Below, piece after piece: positions 46,537 to 58,653 of a stretch of DNA of 64,000 bases (position 1 is its first letter; each line of letters opens with the position of its first letter). A program made the position numbers and the translations under genes. Origin of the DNA: Amaurobius ferox (lineage: Eukaryota; Arthropoda; Arachnida; Araneae; Amaurobiidae). The notes beneath the pieces were generated by a model that saw nothing but the letters and a program-made list of their open reading frames with translations, ran no database searches and was not told the origin of the DNA. The DNA is taken from positions 71,588,230 to 71,652,229 of the forward strand of contig OX578136.1 in the NCBI GenBank assembly GCA_951213105.1, given 5' to 3'.

Positions 46537-47480
46537 TTAATTAGTCTAAAGCGCTTCGTAAAGTTGGATCCAAAAGCATGGAAAAAATATCGATGTAATG
46601 ATCAAACAAACTTATAGGTCAGATATAATTACATATAGGTAAATGTATCTATAATAGAAAAAATGCATAATATATAATCAAATTGCTGGTGCTAATCCAA
46701 GAAAATGAAAATGAATAGCGGATTAAGGGTCAAACAGACTTACAAGATAGGTCAATAAATTTGTTATAAATAGATGGTATTTGCAATAATTCATTGTATA
46801 GCTATTTCAAAATGCCTCACAGGGTCGAATTCAAGAACATATAAACTGATTAATGAAATAACAAACAAAACTATGAACTATAGGCCAATGCATTTACAAT
46901 AAATACAAAGTATATGGTATAAATAACATAGCTATTTAGTAGCGTTTAGTAAGGTCGCAAGAAAATTAAGAAAAAATACCGAACTAGAGGTAAAACAAGC
47001 TTATATATTATAGACATATATATATTTAATATTTGATAAACAAAATGCATGTATAATCATCACCACCCTAGTGGCACATAAGTCTAGTGGCACATAAGGC
47101 CTTCAGCCTGCGTCGCCACCATGGTCGATCATGCGCCGCAGTCCTTGCTTCTGACCAGCTCGCCCATCCCACCCGATTTCTTTCTTGTTCCATTAGTCTC
47201 CTCCAAGGTAGCTTAAGTAGACCTCGAGGTCTTTTCTCTTCGAATGCCCCCAAGTAGGTGCCACAGCAGGGATGTGTGTATAATAATTAATTATTTATCA
47301 CGTTTACAATGCTCCGTAGGGCCATATAAAAATGGTAAATAAAAACAGCGTACTGAAGACTAAACGAGCTTATAGACTCCAGATCAAAACAATTTAATAA
47401 ATAAAGTACATTCAAAATAAATAGTGACTCAGCTACTTCAGAATACGTATTAGGTTCGAATCCAAAAACATGGAAGAAAA
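46537..47480 (+). repeat. Degenerate ~130-bp tandem array
   Basis: Units near 46537, 46677, 46800, 46930 and, past the LINE insert, about 47300 and 47430. Each has a version of gctattt-a-aatgc, aggtc-aat-caaaaacatgg, an aaacaaactta-tagg phrase and aaataaag. Copies are very diverged. Confidence 0.65.
47052..47277 (-). mobile_element. 5'-truncated LINE, 3' end only
   Basis: Insert in the tandem array. On the minus strand the frame 47253-47068 gives EKRPRGLLKLPWRRLMEQER, then WASWSEARTAAHDRPWWRRR and stop, the C-terminal end of an RTE/CR1-like reverse transcriptase protein. A short tail ending in ggtgatgatt follows. The phrase ctagtggcacataag is doubled at the stop. A likely duplication, tgtataat, flanks it. 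Confidence 0.75.
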
Positions 47481-47487
47481 ATCTGAC

Positions 47488-48273
47488 GTGGGCAACACAT
47501 GACTTTCCTTATATAATGCAGTAAATTTACTACTTTTACAGTTAAAAAAATGTTATTCATATAGTAGATACTTAAATTCTTTCCAAGATATTGAATTTCC
47601 TTCAATTAGTCGTCATTTTCATTGACTTATCTTCATTTTTATCCATTTGGCCAGATTTTCGTTAATTTGGCAACAATTAAGAATGTCACCAAGTTGGCAA
47701 CATTCCGCCAAATTCGTCGCCGAAATCTCGCCAAGCATTATGGACGGGGAAATAAGTTATTCTTACAGAAGATAAATGACTATTTGCGTTCAAATGCAAA
47801 AGTATTACTCAAAGTATATTTTTTCCTGAATGGAACAAGCTAGTTCCACGAGAATGATGTCACCCAATTTTTCGCATAGTATTACATATGAAAAGTGAAG
47901 TTGTTTCTCAATAGAAAATATATTTTATTTTATTTTATATGACTTTTTGATAATTTTTTTTTAAATGTGCAATATCTCGGGAACGGTTCATGTTAGCGTT
48001 CCAAAATTTATGTCAATCATTTTCTAATGAAAAATTACATAGCAAATGTCTATTTGCGTAACATTATCACCGGTTTTGATTTTTTGACGATTTTTTCAAA
48101 ATGTTACTCGAAAATTTAGGGGGGTTCTGAACATTCTATTGCATATAAAAGCAATAGACTTCCAGTGTTTACGGATTGTGATTTTTGTACCAAACTTCGT
48201 TCGAATCGGTTCATTCGTTCGTCAGTTATCGTCTCCACACTCTCACTGACACACACACACTCACACACACATA

Positions 48274-48312
<39 letters not shown>

Positions 48313-48440
48313 ACATCACTTCAAACATGTTTGATTCGTGATCAGGGATGCTGAAACGTGCTCGTCCGTCGAAAACTCGAATTCTAATTTTCGACACCGT
48401 CCCAATAATTTCCTTATACATTATGTATATAAGGAAAGTA
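47488..48440 (-). repeat. GT-microsatellite family, copy D (inverted)
   Basis: Reverse complement of copy C over nearly its whole length, from tctgacgtgggcaacacatg to ccttatacattatgtatata. Contains a CA run at about 48240-48310. With copy C it forms a long inverted pair 1.6 kb apart. Confidence 0.9.
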
Positions 48441-49860
48441 AAAATAACGATCTGCAGCCCAAACAATATTTTAAGCCACAGTTCATTAATTTAGTCAACA
48501 CAGCTAAGTGCATAATTTCATATACAGATATTTTACATCACAGAAATACTTTATCTAGGGACCGTCTGCATACATATTTATATATTATTTTTACTGCGTA
48601 GCATGACTTAAAATATAAATGAATGCTGCAGCATAATACAGGGTTTTCCTTTGCAATCATTACCAGCTAGATTGCTACAACCGCATCTATACTATTTCCA
48701 GTCATTCAAAATCATTAATATTCCACTTAAACAAATCGTTTCTCGGCAAATCTTTTCCATCCCATTCACAAAAGCAGAAATTTCCAGAGTTAATTGAGAG
48801 GGGCTTTTATCCTGTCTACCGTTTTCATTTCAGTTTCTGGGACCAGAGCCATTAGATTTTCATTTTAAACATTTATTCTTGAAGTTGAAGTTTGGTGTAT
48901 TGCGGTTTGTGTGTATGTGCTCAGATGGAACCCAGCAGTTCCTTTGAAACTTTAGAAATTTGAAACATGCTTTTGTATTTAAAATATATGTCCTCAGTTC
49001 ATGTATCACAACTTTTGCAATTATTGATAAATTTGCATGGAAATCAAAATAATATGCTTGAGAATAACAGAGTTAAGAATCTTCTTCCAAACTCAAATAA
49101 TTATAATAACTTTTCAAGGTGATAAAACTTGCTACGTATTTACATTTAAAGAAATTTTGATACAAGTGTAGCCTGTTATGCATAATAAATTATACGTATA
49201 AACACTCCTTGAAGCATTATATAAAATTTTAAGAATATTCAAGCAAATTTAATGTTTTTATTTAATTTGACTTTTTACATCTGGTGTTCTGACAACTGAA
49301 ATAGCGGACATTTGCTTATTTGGCTAAAAAGAATAATTCGGCTTATTTGACTGAAGAGGTTATCCGGCTCATCCGGAAAAATTGAAAGGACATATGCTTC
49401 TGAAAGTGTTATCCGGCTCACCTGGAGAAAAATTAATCCAATGCATGCTGCTGAAAAGTTTATCTGTACGTGTGTATGTGTGTGTCAAAGCATAAAAGCT
49501 TTCGACGGGAATCTTATATTCTCACCGAAAATTGCTAATTGTTCTTTCTTCAATTTTTTTAAGCCACCTCAAGGTAAACTCATTATATAAATGTTAGCGA
49601 TATTGTATGAATTCTTTTCTATTCCAAAATTGATGCAATTCTCAATAAGTTTGACTCGAAAGTAATATTGTCCCCTATCAATCAAAGTAAATTTACTTAC
49701 CTTAAGTATTATATTGAAAAGTTCAAACATTGGGTTATTTTTCAAATTCCTGGTGAATGCGGACTATCGTACATGGGTCAAACTAAGCTCATCTTCAAGT
49801 ACCAGAACATCAGAAATGTGTAAAAAAACAAGAAATTAATAAATATTTTATTTCTAATCA
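48441..49860. other. Gene-free A+T-rich DNA
   Basis: Near 49300-49450 a diverged phrase ttatccggctca(t/c)c occurs twice, about 60 bp apart. Otherwise nothing. Confidence 0.5.
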
Positions 49861-49960
49861 TTATTCAATGATTGGTTGCCGGTTTGTTTTTCTTTATTCA
49901 ACGATTGGTTGACGATTTGTTTTTCTTTATTCATTGATTGGTTGCCGATTTGTTTTTCTT
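49861..49960. repeat. 33-bp minisatellite, three units
   Basis: Units start at 49861, 49894 and 49927 (ttattca, gattggttg, cgatttgtttttct). Each contains attggtt. Confidence 0.95.
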
Positions 49961-50657
49961 TTAACTCCTTTATTCAAAGTGCTCTTCCGTTTTCAATTTG
50001 AATTTCCTTGAACTTCGCATGCACACTTTACACTGCGATTTCATTCACTTTTACACTTCACATGCATTTCTTTACTTTGATGTGCAATCAATTGCTAAGT
50101 CAAGCTATTGTTAAATGCATAAGTACGTATCTGGTCTCTTTCTGGCTCCTTCCTCTCTCTTGATAAGGCGTTTTCTGACTTTGATAAACATTTTTAGCTG
50201 TATTAAACAAATAATGAATATTTTGTGTGAAATCATAAATAAGTTTAATTACTTATAGATAACTTAATACGTATGATTGCTATAATAGCAATAACATACT
50301 TTACTTTCCAATAACATATTGGAGGAACTTTTCATTTTATGCTGGATGCCGCATTTATATCAGCTCGCTTTAGGCTATAATGTGTTTCACGCCCTTAACC
50401 GTACACTGACCACACATACTTGTTGCCTCCCTGAATACGAGCATATATTAGTGTGTAAGTGTAGCAGAAACCATAAGATTCTGCATAAAATATCAACTTC
50501 AATTTATATAAAAATGTCCCATTTCTTCATATTTTAGGTAATTCAGCCTCTTTCAAAATCTCCCAGACACTGAAACAGGATTACAAGAATCGATAAAAAA
50601 AAAAAAGTCTGGAAGAGTTTTGAAGCGTTCTAGAACAAGTTAAATTAAGAGTTTGAC
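49961..50657. other. Gene-free A+T-rich DNA
   Basis: The frame 50319-50537 has no known domain. Confidence 0.45.
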
Positions 50658-50746
50658 ACACGGCGAATTTCACCGGCCGTCCAACTAGTTACTCTAAGTC
50701 CTCTGGACGAGTCGGACGGTCTGGGTCTTCAACACGGCGAATTTCA
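50658..50746 (+). mobile_element. Stand-alone SINE 3' tail (subfamily A) with perfect 15-bp duplication
   Basis: The 59-bp insert 50673-50731 starts ccggccgtcc and has gtcggacggtctgggtcttc. The flanks acacggcgaatttca at 50658-50672 and 50732-50746 are identical. Confidence 0.93.
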
Positions 50747-51507
50747 GTATTCACTGAATTTGCATTTTGAGATATAAAGCGTATATATGTGTTTACGAAA
50801 AATCCTTACGAAGAAAGCTCTTGGATTGTACTTGAAAGCTCATATTGTTCGTTACAATCACATTTTTGTATATAACAATGTCAGCAGACAAAGGGTAGAA
50901 TCACGTTGAATACATAAAGTCTGACGTGGTTGACACATGACACTGTATCCACCTTGAAATTGATTTTATTTTATTTCGCTTTTTATGTTTTTTGTAATGA
51001 GATATTAACTACGTAGCACGGAATAAAATGTTAAGAATGAGTAGAAATGTGGTGGTTTATAATTACACTAAATTTACATTTTTAAAATGATCTCATTTTT
51101 TATTTGATGACTAACTTCGGTTCAAAGTTTTTCGACCTCTTTTCGATACCATAGAATTATCTTAAAATTAGCTTATTTTCAAAATGTCGAGTCCTTTAAC
51201 AAAATAAACACTTCCATCTTTAAAAAGAACAGTTCCTTAACTGGTGCACCTCAGCCGGAATAAAAAATTTAAAGAAATGGTTTTGCTACAAAATGGCTCC
51301 GAATTTCATTAAGCTTTAAATATTTATATTGACTGATTTTATAATAATTCTGCACGTATACACTGTATTATAAAGTAGAATGCATATTAAGTGCCACACC
51401 TTTAAATACCTCAAAATTTTCAAAACTACCAATTAATGGAACATAATTACAAGAATAGAAAACAAAGTTTGGAAATATTTCTAGATATAACAATAGTAGT
51501 TAATATA
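50747..51507. other. Gene-free DNA with a solo end of the GT family
   Basis: tctgacgtggttgacacatg at 50920-50939 resembles the outer end of the GT-microsatellite family, without the body. Otherwise featureless. Confidence 0.5.
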
Positions 51508-51829
51508 GAGTAGAACCACGTTAATTCGAAACGAGTAAGTTGACAGTCATTTGTCGATCTAGAAGAATGCGCTATTTGCTCTTTCTCTTCTACATTTACT
51601 TCGCGTGTTTATTTAATTTTTCTACCATAAAGTCGGCGACAATTTCGTTCCTGAGCACCTGAGTAACCCTTTTGCTAAAACAAAAGTTACAAAACAAGTT
51701 TAACAAAAGTTTCAATGCTTTTCTTCAGTCACTATTTTGCCTATCTTATCTTAGGAATTTTGGAACGGGTTGATATCTTTTTGGTTTGATACTCTTTTAC
51801 TAGGAATTTTTACACACGTGTATTACTTT

Positions 51830-51990
51830 CTTTATATACATAGTATAATGTATAAGGAATGTATTGTGAAGGAGTCGAAACTGGAGTTCGAGTTTCCGAC
51901 GGGAGAGCACGTTTCTAGCATCCCTGAACACGAATTAAACGTTTTCAAGATGATGTCTGTCTGTCAGTGAGTCTGTGGAGACGATATCTG
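51830..51990 (+). repeat. GT-microsatellite family, copy E (5' end only)
   Basis: catagtataatgtataagga, cgacgggagagcacgtttct, gatgtctgtctgtcagtgag and gacgatatctgacgaacg, then broken off at the Tc1 fragment. Confidence 0.85.
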
Positions 51991-52630
51991 ACGAACGAAG
52001 TGGTTGAGCGTTGTCTTTTTGATAAATGGAACCTGGGCGGTTTGACATCATAGGCAGAACAATCGGTTGTACAATATCGCTGGCATACAAGCGATGCGTT
52101 AGATTGGCTTACAGCACAACTAAAGGAGATCGGATGTCCCACGAGATGGCTTCCCAGAATGTTACACCATGTGATGGTTGTGTTCCTTTTGACAGGAAAT
52201 ACAGGATCAGAACGTTGGTCAGTTCTCTTCCACACACGACGGTCATTAGCACTGTAAGGGAAGCGGGATTCGTTGCAAAAGAAAACACGCCCCAATCGGA
52301 CACTGTCCAGGCTGACCAAGCCCGGCACCAATGCAGACGGCTCTGAGAATATATTTAGTGGTCAGTGGTAATCGCCTTAATGGACGCCAACACCTAATTT
52401 TACCATCTGTCAGTCGTCTTCGAATAAGTATCCCTTGATGCAGGATGCATTAAGGATGGCAAAACAATCGAATGGCTAATAGCGACATCATTAGAGTGGA
52501 CGTGGTTCCTCCGTGACTGCACAATCATCTCGAGTAAATATCTGTCTGGGGCACTCTGAACCCTTGCGACGGTTAAATGTGTCTTTTCTGATCCACTGTA
52601 GCCAATACCGAGCAACCACAGGAACATGAT
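51990..52630 (-). pseudogene. Tc1-like transposase fragment
   Basis: Minus strand, mixed frames. IRCWRPLRRLPLTTKYILRA (about 52410-52350) is the linker after the helix-turn-helix. VFFCNESRFPYSANDRRVW holds the first catalytic block, with Asn where Asp is expected. VTFWEAISWDIRSPLVVL (about 52160) follows, then ASDIVQPIVLPMM and IYQKDNAQP (about 52020) with the second Asp. It shares the family of the copy at 1-730 but is more decayed. Both the N-terminus and the end after QKDN are lost. Confidence 0.85.
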
Positions 52631-52633
52631 ATA

Positions 52634-52836
52634 CAAGAGGAAGAAGAAGAGACGCCAATCCCTACATCGTCGGAGCCGCTTTTACATCTAGGTGAATTTC
52701 GTCGGTACATTGAAGGACAAACAAACGTTAGTGAAGCTGTTTTCCGTTAACTAAACATGCTTGATGATTTTGCTCACCTTAAACGACTGAACTCTACAAA
52801 ACCACCAGACATTGCACAACGTTTTCTAAAACTATA
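52634..52836 (+). pseudogene. Tigger-type transposase C-terminal remnant
   Basis: Plus-strand frame: an acidic QEEEEETPIP stretch, FRRYIEGQTNVSEAVF, a stop, then DDFAHLKRLNSTKPPDIAQR ending at a stop. An acidic linker and short helical tail like this end many Tigger/Jerky-type proteins. The catalytic domain is gone. Confidence 0.55.
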
Positions 52837-53089
52837 ATTTTCTTTATTGAATGCAATACGTACATGTATGTCGTAAATCTTATTATTTTGTTTACATGTA
52901 TATAGTGTTTAAGTCTTTCATACCATGATATTTCTCAATAAATATTTACTTATTGATAGAATAACCTTTTCAAGCATTCAGTGGACCTGAAACTAAAGTT
53001 AAAAGATGTAACTTTTTTACATCGAAGTTTTGGATAATTCGAATTTTTTAGTGGTCCCTTCAGCTTCGAATTATCCAAGTTGCACTGTA

Positions 53090-54185
53090 CCATATCGCTC
53101 AGTCCAAAATAATGACTGATACATCTGTTGGACCAACCATTTCCCTTAGACCTATGATGCGACTTCTCTCTAAATCCGAGACTCATTCGTAGCGCCGTCG
53201 AGTACATCTCAAAGGCATCATTGTACACAACATGCAGTATCAAAGCAGAAAATTCAGTTCCAATTTCCTATTGAGTGAGAACACTGGTCTTTTTTAATGC
53301 TGCACAATACCTCATTCTCATGCGCACTGCATGAGTCCTATATCGTCATTAGCGCTGATAGTTTAATCATTTTCAAAACTCTTAGAACAGCATTCGCATG
53401 CGGAGTTTTGCGGCTATAGTTCAATATTCTATGGATGCATATATTTTTTTCTGTGACAGAGCGTAGTTTGATAATAGATATTGAATACTTCTACGAACAA
53501 GATAATCCCCAATATCAGGAAAAGAGTCATATCAGACAAAACTCTTATTTTTTATCAGTTTAAATATATTTTTGCACATTGAAATATTCCATTTTCAAAT
53601 TTTCCTTACTGACTAAAATAGTTTCAAATTACAACATAAATCCAACGCCAACTTAATATTGATTTTAATAACATAACAGGACATTTGTTTTACATTTATT
53701 TATGTTTATGGACTTTGAATTATCTGTAGTCTTTTAACGACAGTTTTGACATTCTGCCATATGCAAAATTTTTGGGCATACCTGCAACTACTTAACCGGC
53801 ACCGAGCCTATTAATAAACGAATTAAAATGTTTTAAATATATGAAGCAGAACTGAAACTTTTGAAACAAAGAATAATGATCAAATTCGGGATGTTAATGG
53901 GCGGTCTGAAGTATATTACTAAATCATAAACGAGGAGCTGCTGGTGTAGTTCAAAGGCCTCTGTAGCTCGTTTAATTCCGCGAATTTACGCCTTTGTAGT
54001 GACTTTCAAAGTACTAACAAAGTAAATAAAGATTGGCAGTTTATTCTTGCTCAATTAGGTTGTAAATAAAGTTGGCTGTAATCTATGTTGTCTTAGATAA
54101 AAATGTAATGATTCCGAAGCCTGATAAAACTTCAGATAAAACAATTTCGCTTTATACTCCATGTACTGCTTTAAGATAAGCTTTT
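53090..54185. other. Gene-free A+T-rich DNA
   Basis: No recognisable feature. Confidence 0.5.
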
Positions 54186-54911
54186 CAACACTTTACAACA
54201 AAGTTGAAAAGTGTTTATGACGTTGTTCATTCTGTCTGTGAGTCTGTCTCTCTGTCTGTCTGTCTGGCTGTCTGTCCGTTAGCACGATAACTGCGTAAAA
54301 ATGTCTTAATCAAAATGAAATTTTAATATGTTGTTCAGACGGTCTGTGGAGCCTATGGGAAGAAAATGAATAATATCACCCAATTAGTTTTGGATTGAAA
54401 AATATAATATTAATTGATTAGTTTGGGTTTAAAAAATGAAATACATTGAACCTTATTGGACCTAATTTTTCAAACATTTTTAAGCAGATTTAAAATTCAC
54501 AAATTGCTTCGAAAATTTTAGGTAATATTCAAATTATCCCATAAAATATATAAAAAAAAATTCAGCAAAATATGCTCAGTTTTTTAAATAAAAATTAAAA
54601 TATTAATTACAACTCTTATATGGAGCGATCACGTGACCATTATATGAAGGGATCACGTGTCCCACTTAAAAATGAAATATGACATCCATTTTGTCTCAAA
54701 TCGTGATTTTTAAAGTTCTTTTTTGTTCATATTGAGTGTTGTATCCGTCCTAAAACCGCGTTATTTTTGCTTAAATTCTGTGCATCTATATACTGAAACA
54801 ACGCAATTACAATATATTTGAATTTAAATTATCATCCAAATTTGATTATTTCTGCAACGAAGCCTATTTTTCACTTATGTAAAATGCAAACAGCAAAATA
54901 TGTAGAATGCG
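54186..54911 (-). repeat. GACA-microsatellite family, copy 4 (3' half, inverted)
   Basis: Reverse complement of the right half of copy 2, starting with the terminal hairpin aacactttacaac...gttgaaaagtgtt and a CTGT run, ending abruptly at about 54911 next to the ttgcgacacc repeats. Confidence 0.9.
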
Positions 54912-55180
54912 TTTGCGACACCATTACAGTTGCGATACCATTAGTTACGTTTGCGACACCATTAACAGTAGGAGTGGGATTTTTATAGAAACAAAAAATA
55001 ACTTAGTACTTTTCTATTATAAGTAATATGTCATATTAACAATATAAACACATTGATTTATCTGTCTGTTTATCTATCTATCTCTGGGTAACGTTGCTAC
55101 AAAATGGTGTCAAACGTTTCAATCACAGATACACATTTCAATTTAGATCATCCTAGACCATCGTTACGTTTGCGACATAA
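54905..55180. repeat. ttgcgacaccatta repeats
   Basis: Three close copies at 54912, 54929 and 54951 (gtttgcgacaccattaaca) and a fourth, gtttgcgacataaaccatca, near 55168. Confidence 0.8.
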
Positions 55181-55239
55181 ACCATCAGCATTTTCATTAC
55201 CCTCCACGTGAACACTAAATTTTCCGATCACCAATTGGC

Positions 55240-55900
55240 ATTCCACTTTCACTGCTGCTTGAATAAGAACAATCTTATCTTCTCTGTCCATAATGCTTTG
55301 GCGTTGAAATTGGCGGATTATCGCCAACTTGGCGATATTTTTTAAATGTTGTCAAATTGACGAAAATATCGCCAAATTGATAAAATTGTCAATGTCGGCA
55401 AATTGATATAATTGGCCCCAATTCAATGCTGCCAAATTGATAAAAATGGCGTCGAATTGATAATAATGACGCTCAATCAATGAAACTCGGCGACCAATTG
55501 ATGAAAATTTAACATCTTGTAAATAATATAAGAATCTACTATAAGAATAACCTATTTATCCATATATAACGCTAGGCGAAATTCTGGCAACGAACTTTGG
55601 CGGCATATCGCCAACTTGGCGAGTCTTTTTAAATTCTGATAAATTCACAAAAATGTCGTGAAATTTATAAACTTGATTTTAAATCAAAGAAAATGACGAA
55701 TTATTGATGAAAATTTAATAACATAAAAAACGACTATATGAATAATACATTTCTCTGCCCATTCGTAAAGCTTGGCAAAAAATTTGGCAGGATTTCGCAA
55801 ACTAAGCGATTATTTTACATATTGCCAGAATGAAGAAAATGTCGCCAAATTGACAAAAATGTCACCAAATTTATAAAAAAAGGCGTTAAATAGGGGGCAG
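55240..55900 (+). repeat. GT-microsatellite family, copy F (3' part)
   Basis: Consists of the gccaactt/ttggcgatatt block repeated about three times (55310, 55605, 55800), each followed by aaat-gac phrases and a catt-ctc-gtcc phrase. The 5' half is absent. Confidence 0.7.
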
Positions 55901-57813
55901 TGCTTGGAAAATTTTTAATTCCGTTATTATGACGGGTATAAACTGGGTATTGTAGATCTGTTAGTTTAGTTTAAGATACAATAAGTGTTTCTATCATATC
56001 TGATCATTTTGGACGCATGTTTGGGTGAAAACAAAGAACGTCAGAAGTAAGCATTATGACCCGTTTCCTGTTCCATTAACTTCAAAAGGTGTCACTTGCA
56101 ACAAAAAAACCAAAGGCTATTTTCTTGGCCCAAATGTGTAATATCACATTATTAAACAGTTTTATTTATTAAAACTTTGATGATCTATGTTACAAGCATA
56201 TATTTTAAGTTTGGAGAAATTCTTGATAAGACTAGCATCTGTGCTTGGGGTTTCTGTAACGGTCATAGGAGAGTTACGAAATCTATTAACAATTTGGACG
56301 CTTATACCTCCGAACATAATATATAAAACTGAAAAAGTTTTACTTGTTTTGTCGGAAATATGGTCCAGATTATGTCAAAAGCCCAGGCCGACCGATTCAT
56401 CTTAAGACATAGAGCAGCTTAATGGGCGGCCGGTGGTCCAGAATATGTGTAAAAATGATTTAAATATTTTAATATATTGAACTTTTAAAAAAACTTCCGA
56501 AGAAGGTCCTAGCAGGTGTTTTTCTTTCCATTTTCACTGGAAATGGACTTTCACTGGAAATATCTCCAATGCTATAAAAATAGATATAAATAGCAAGCGA
56601 CAAAAATATGCATTAGAAAAATAATTTCTAAATCTATATTTATTAAAAGAAAACTATCATAATTTTCGAGAATCATCTTAATAAGTTGAAGAAAATTGAA
56701 AATCTTCCGTATTTCAAGTTTATAATGTTCATATCTCAAAAACTAAAAGTTCTAGCTATAAATAAAAGCAATAATTTGTAGCTATTTGAAAGACCAAAAG
56801 GGGTATGTGATTGGATTTTAGATCAGTCTCTTAATATTTGAAGTATAGTGGCCATAATTTCGATATATTAGTATGTGGAAATATTTTAGCATTCTCACGT
56901 ATAATTGTCCAACAGTTGTAACACGATCCCACACTTCCCAAATGTCACAATTGAGCTAACTTAATATTTTTACTTACTCCTTGGTGACATATTCGTGCAT
57001 GTGCACGATATTTTATTTTGTGTATGTGTCTTAATTCAGAGCGTAAAACAACAATTGACCGGAAACACTGCTTGAACTTGGACAACCTGGTTTTCTTTAA
57101 GACATGCTACCTGATACTCATGCCATACAAAAAATCCCTACATTCCATATTTTTCATAAAAATATCAAATATTCTGTTTCAAGACACTTTTTTAAAACTG
57201 ATCGGTACGTGCTGTTTGATACCTTAAACGTAAATTATAAAAATATATATATCGAACTTTCGTACATACCCCAATACTTTTCTTTAAACTTATACATCCT
57301 ATGCTACAAAATGAATCTAAAAACTGGAGTCCTCAGTTTGGAAGCTAATTGAATACAAATGTGAATGACGCAAACACCATTGCATTTGTTTCCAATACTT
57401 AACAGGAGTTAAACCTCATACACTATGCGCAATTACAACTCCTACAGACTATCAACAACGGCTGAAGATTATTCCGATTTAAATAATTTAGCCGCAGTGT
57501 CGAAGAAAGAGAAAATAGAATTAAGTCAACAAACAAATAAATGTTTCAAGACTTCGAAATGAATAACATCAAAACAAACAAGAATATAAATGTTCGAGAA
57601 ACAAAGTCCCGGAAGGATCTTTGTTTGTACTTATTTTAAACGTGTTTTCTGTTTTTAAGAAATCGATAATTGCTTGTGGAATGCTTCATTTACACGTATA
57701 AATGAGTTAGTTCATAGGAAATCAATACTTGCATTATTTTTAAACTTAGGAACTTGATATTTTGTGTTCATGTAAGGGTGGTGAATGTAACAGACATGCT
57801 TGATAAATTGAGA
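55901..57813. other. Gene-free A+T-rich DNA
   Basis: Frames at 56187-56405, 57018-57227 and 57104-57352 carry no known domain. No repeat recognised. Confidence 0.45.
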
Positions 57814-58528
57814 AATTTCAATACAATACTTTTGCTAATTTTAACCATATATTGAAATATTTATATTATTTTCACTCTAACACAGTGGCTACTATAACAC
57901 AATGAAAGTATTATTGTCACTAAAATTGTAAAATTTTAGATGTAATATAATTCGAAATAATTCCTCACAGTTTGTTTCCTTGAATGGTTAAGCGGTTAAA
58001 ATAACCGTTTTCAAACAATGTGATCCTATTTCGATTATAGGTTACAGCTGATTGAATTGTGCAATCCAAGAGTACTAATAACATTCTACAGCTGTCACCG
58101 AAGCAAATAATATTGTAAGGTAATGACTGGATGCAGTAGCGTCGCCAGAAAATAATTTAAGGAGGGGTAAAAATTTCAATACAATACTTTTGCTAATATC
58201 AACCATATATTGAAATATTTATATTATTTTCACTCTAACACAGTGGCTACTATAACACAGTGAAAGTATTATTGTCACTAAAATTGTAAAATTTTAGATG
58301 TAATATAATTCGAAATAATTCCTCACAGTTTGTTTCCTTGAATGGCGAAGCGGTTAAAATAACCGTTTTCAAACAATGTGATCCTATTTCGATTATAGGT
58401 TACAGCTGATTGAATTGTACAATCCAAGAGTACTAATAACATTCTACAACTGTCACCGAAGCAAATAATATTGTAAGGTAATGACTGGATGCAGTAGCGT
58501 CGCCAGAAAATAATTTGAGGAGGGGTTA
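57814..58528 (+). repeat. 358-bp direct tandem duplication
   Basis: aatttcaatacaatactttt starts at 57814 and 58172. The copies differ at a handful of positions, so the event is recent. Each unit ends with the left end of the hAT-like element (cagtagcgtcgcc), complete only in the second. Confidence 0.95.
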
Positions 58529-58653
58529 CAAAATATCCTGTTTCCCATTTTTCCAAATATCATTTCTACGAAATTTTATTTGCTTTGATGGGTTCCTGGG
58601 AGGTGGGATTATTATCCCCAAATCCCCTTCTCCGCGACGCCACTGACAGGATT
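58484..58653. mobile_element. Small hAT-like non-autonomous element
   Basis: Element 58492-58645 (154 bp). The ends cagtagcgtcgcc and gcgacgccactg are inverted repeats. Candidate 8-bp duplication actggatg / acaggatt (6 of 8). The size, CAG ends and 8-bp site fit hAT elements. Confidence 0.65.

Larger units (their letters stand above)
51506..53089 (+). mobile_element. Internally deleted Tigger-type element holding other repeats
   Basis: The left end gagtagaaccacgttaattc (from 51508) and the right end gaattatccaagttgcactg (to 53087) are diverged inverted repeats of the pogo/Tigger type. TA lies at 51506-51507 and 53088-53089. The interior contains a truncated GT-family copy, a Tc1 fragment and only the C-terminus of the Tigger protein. 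Confidence 0.65.
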
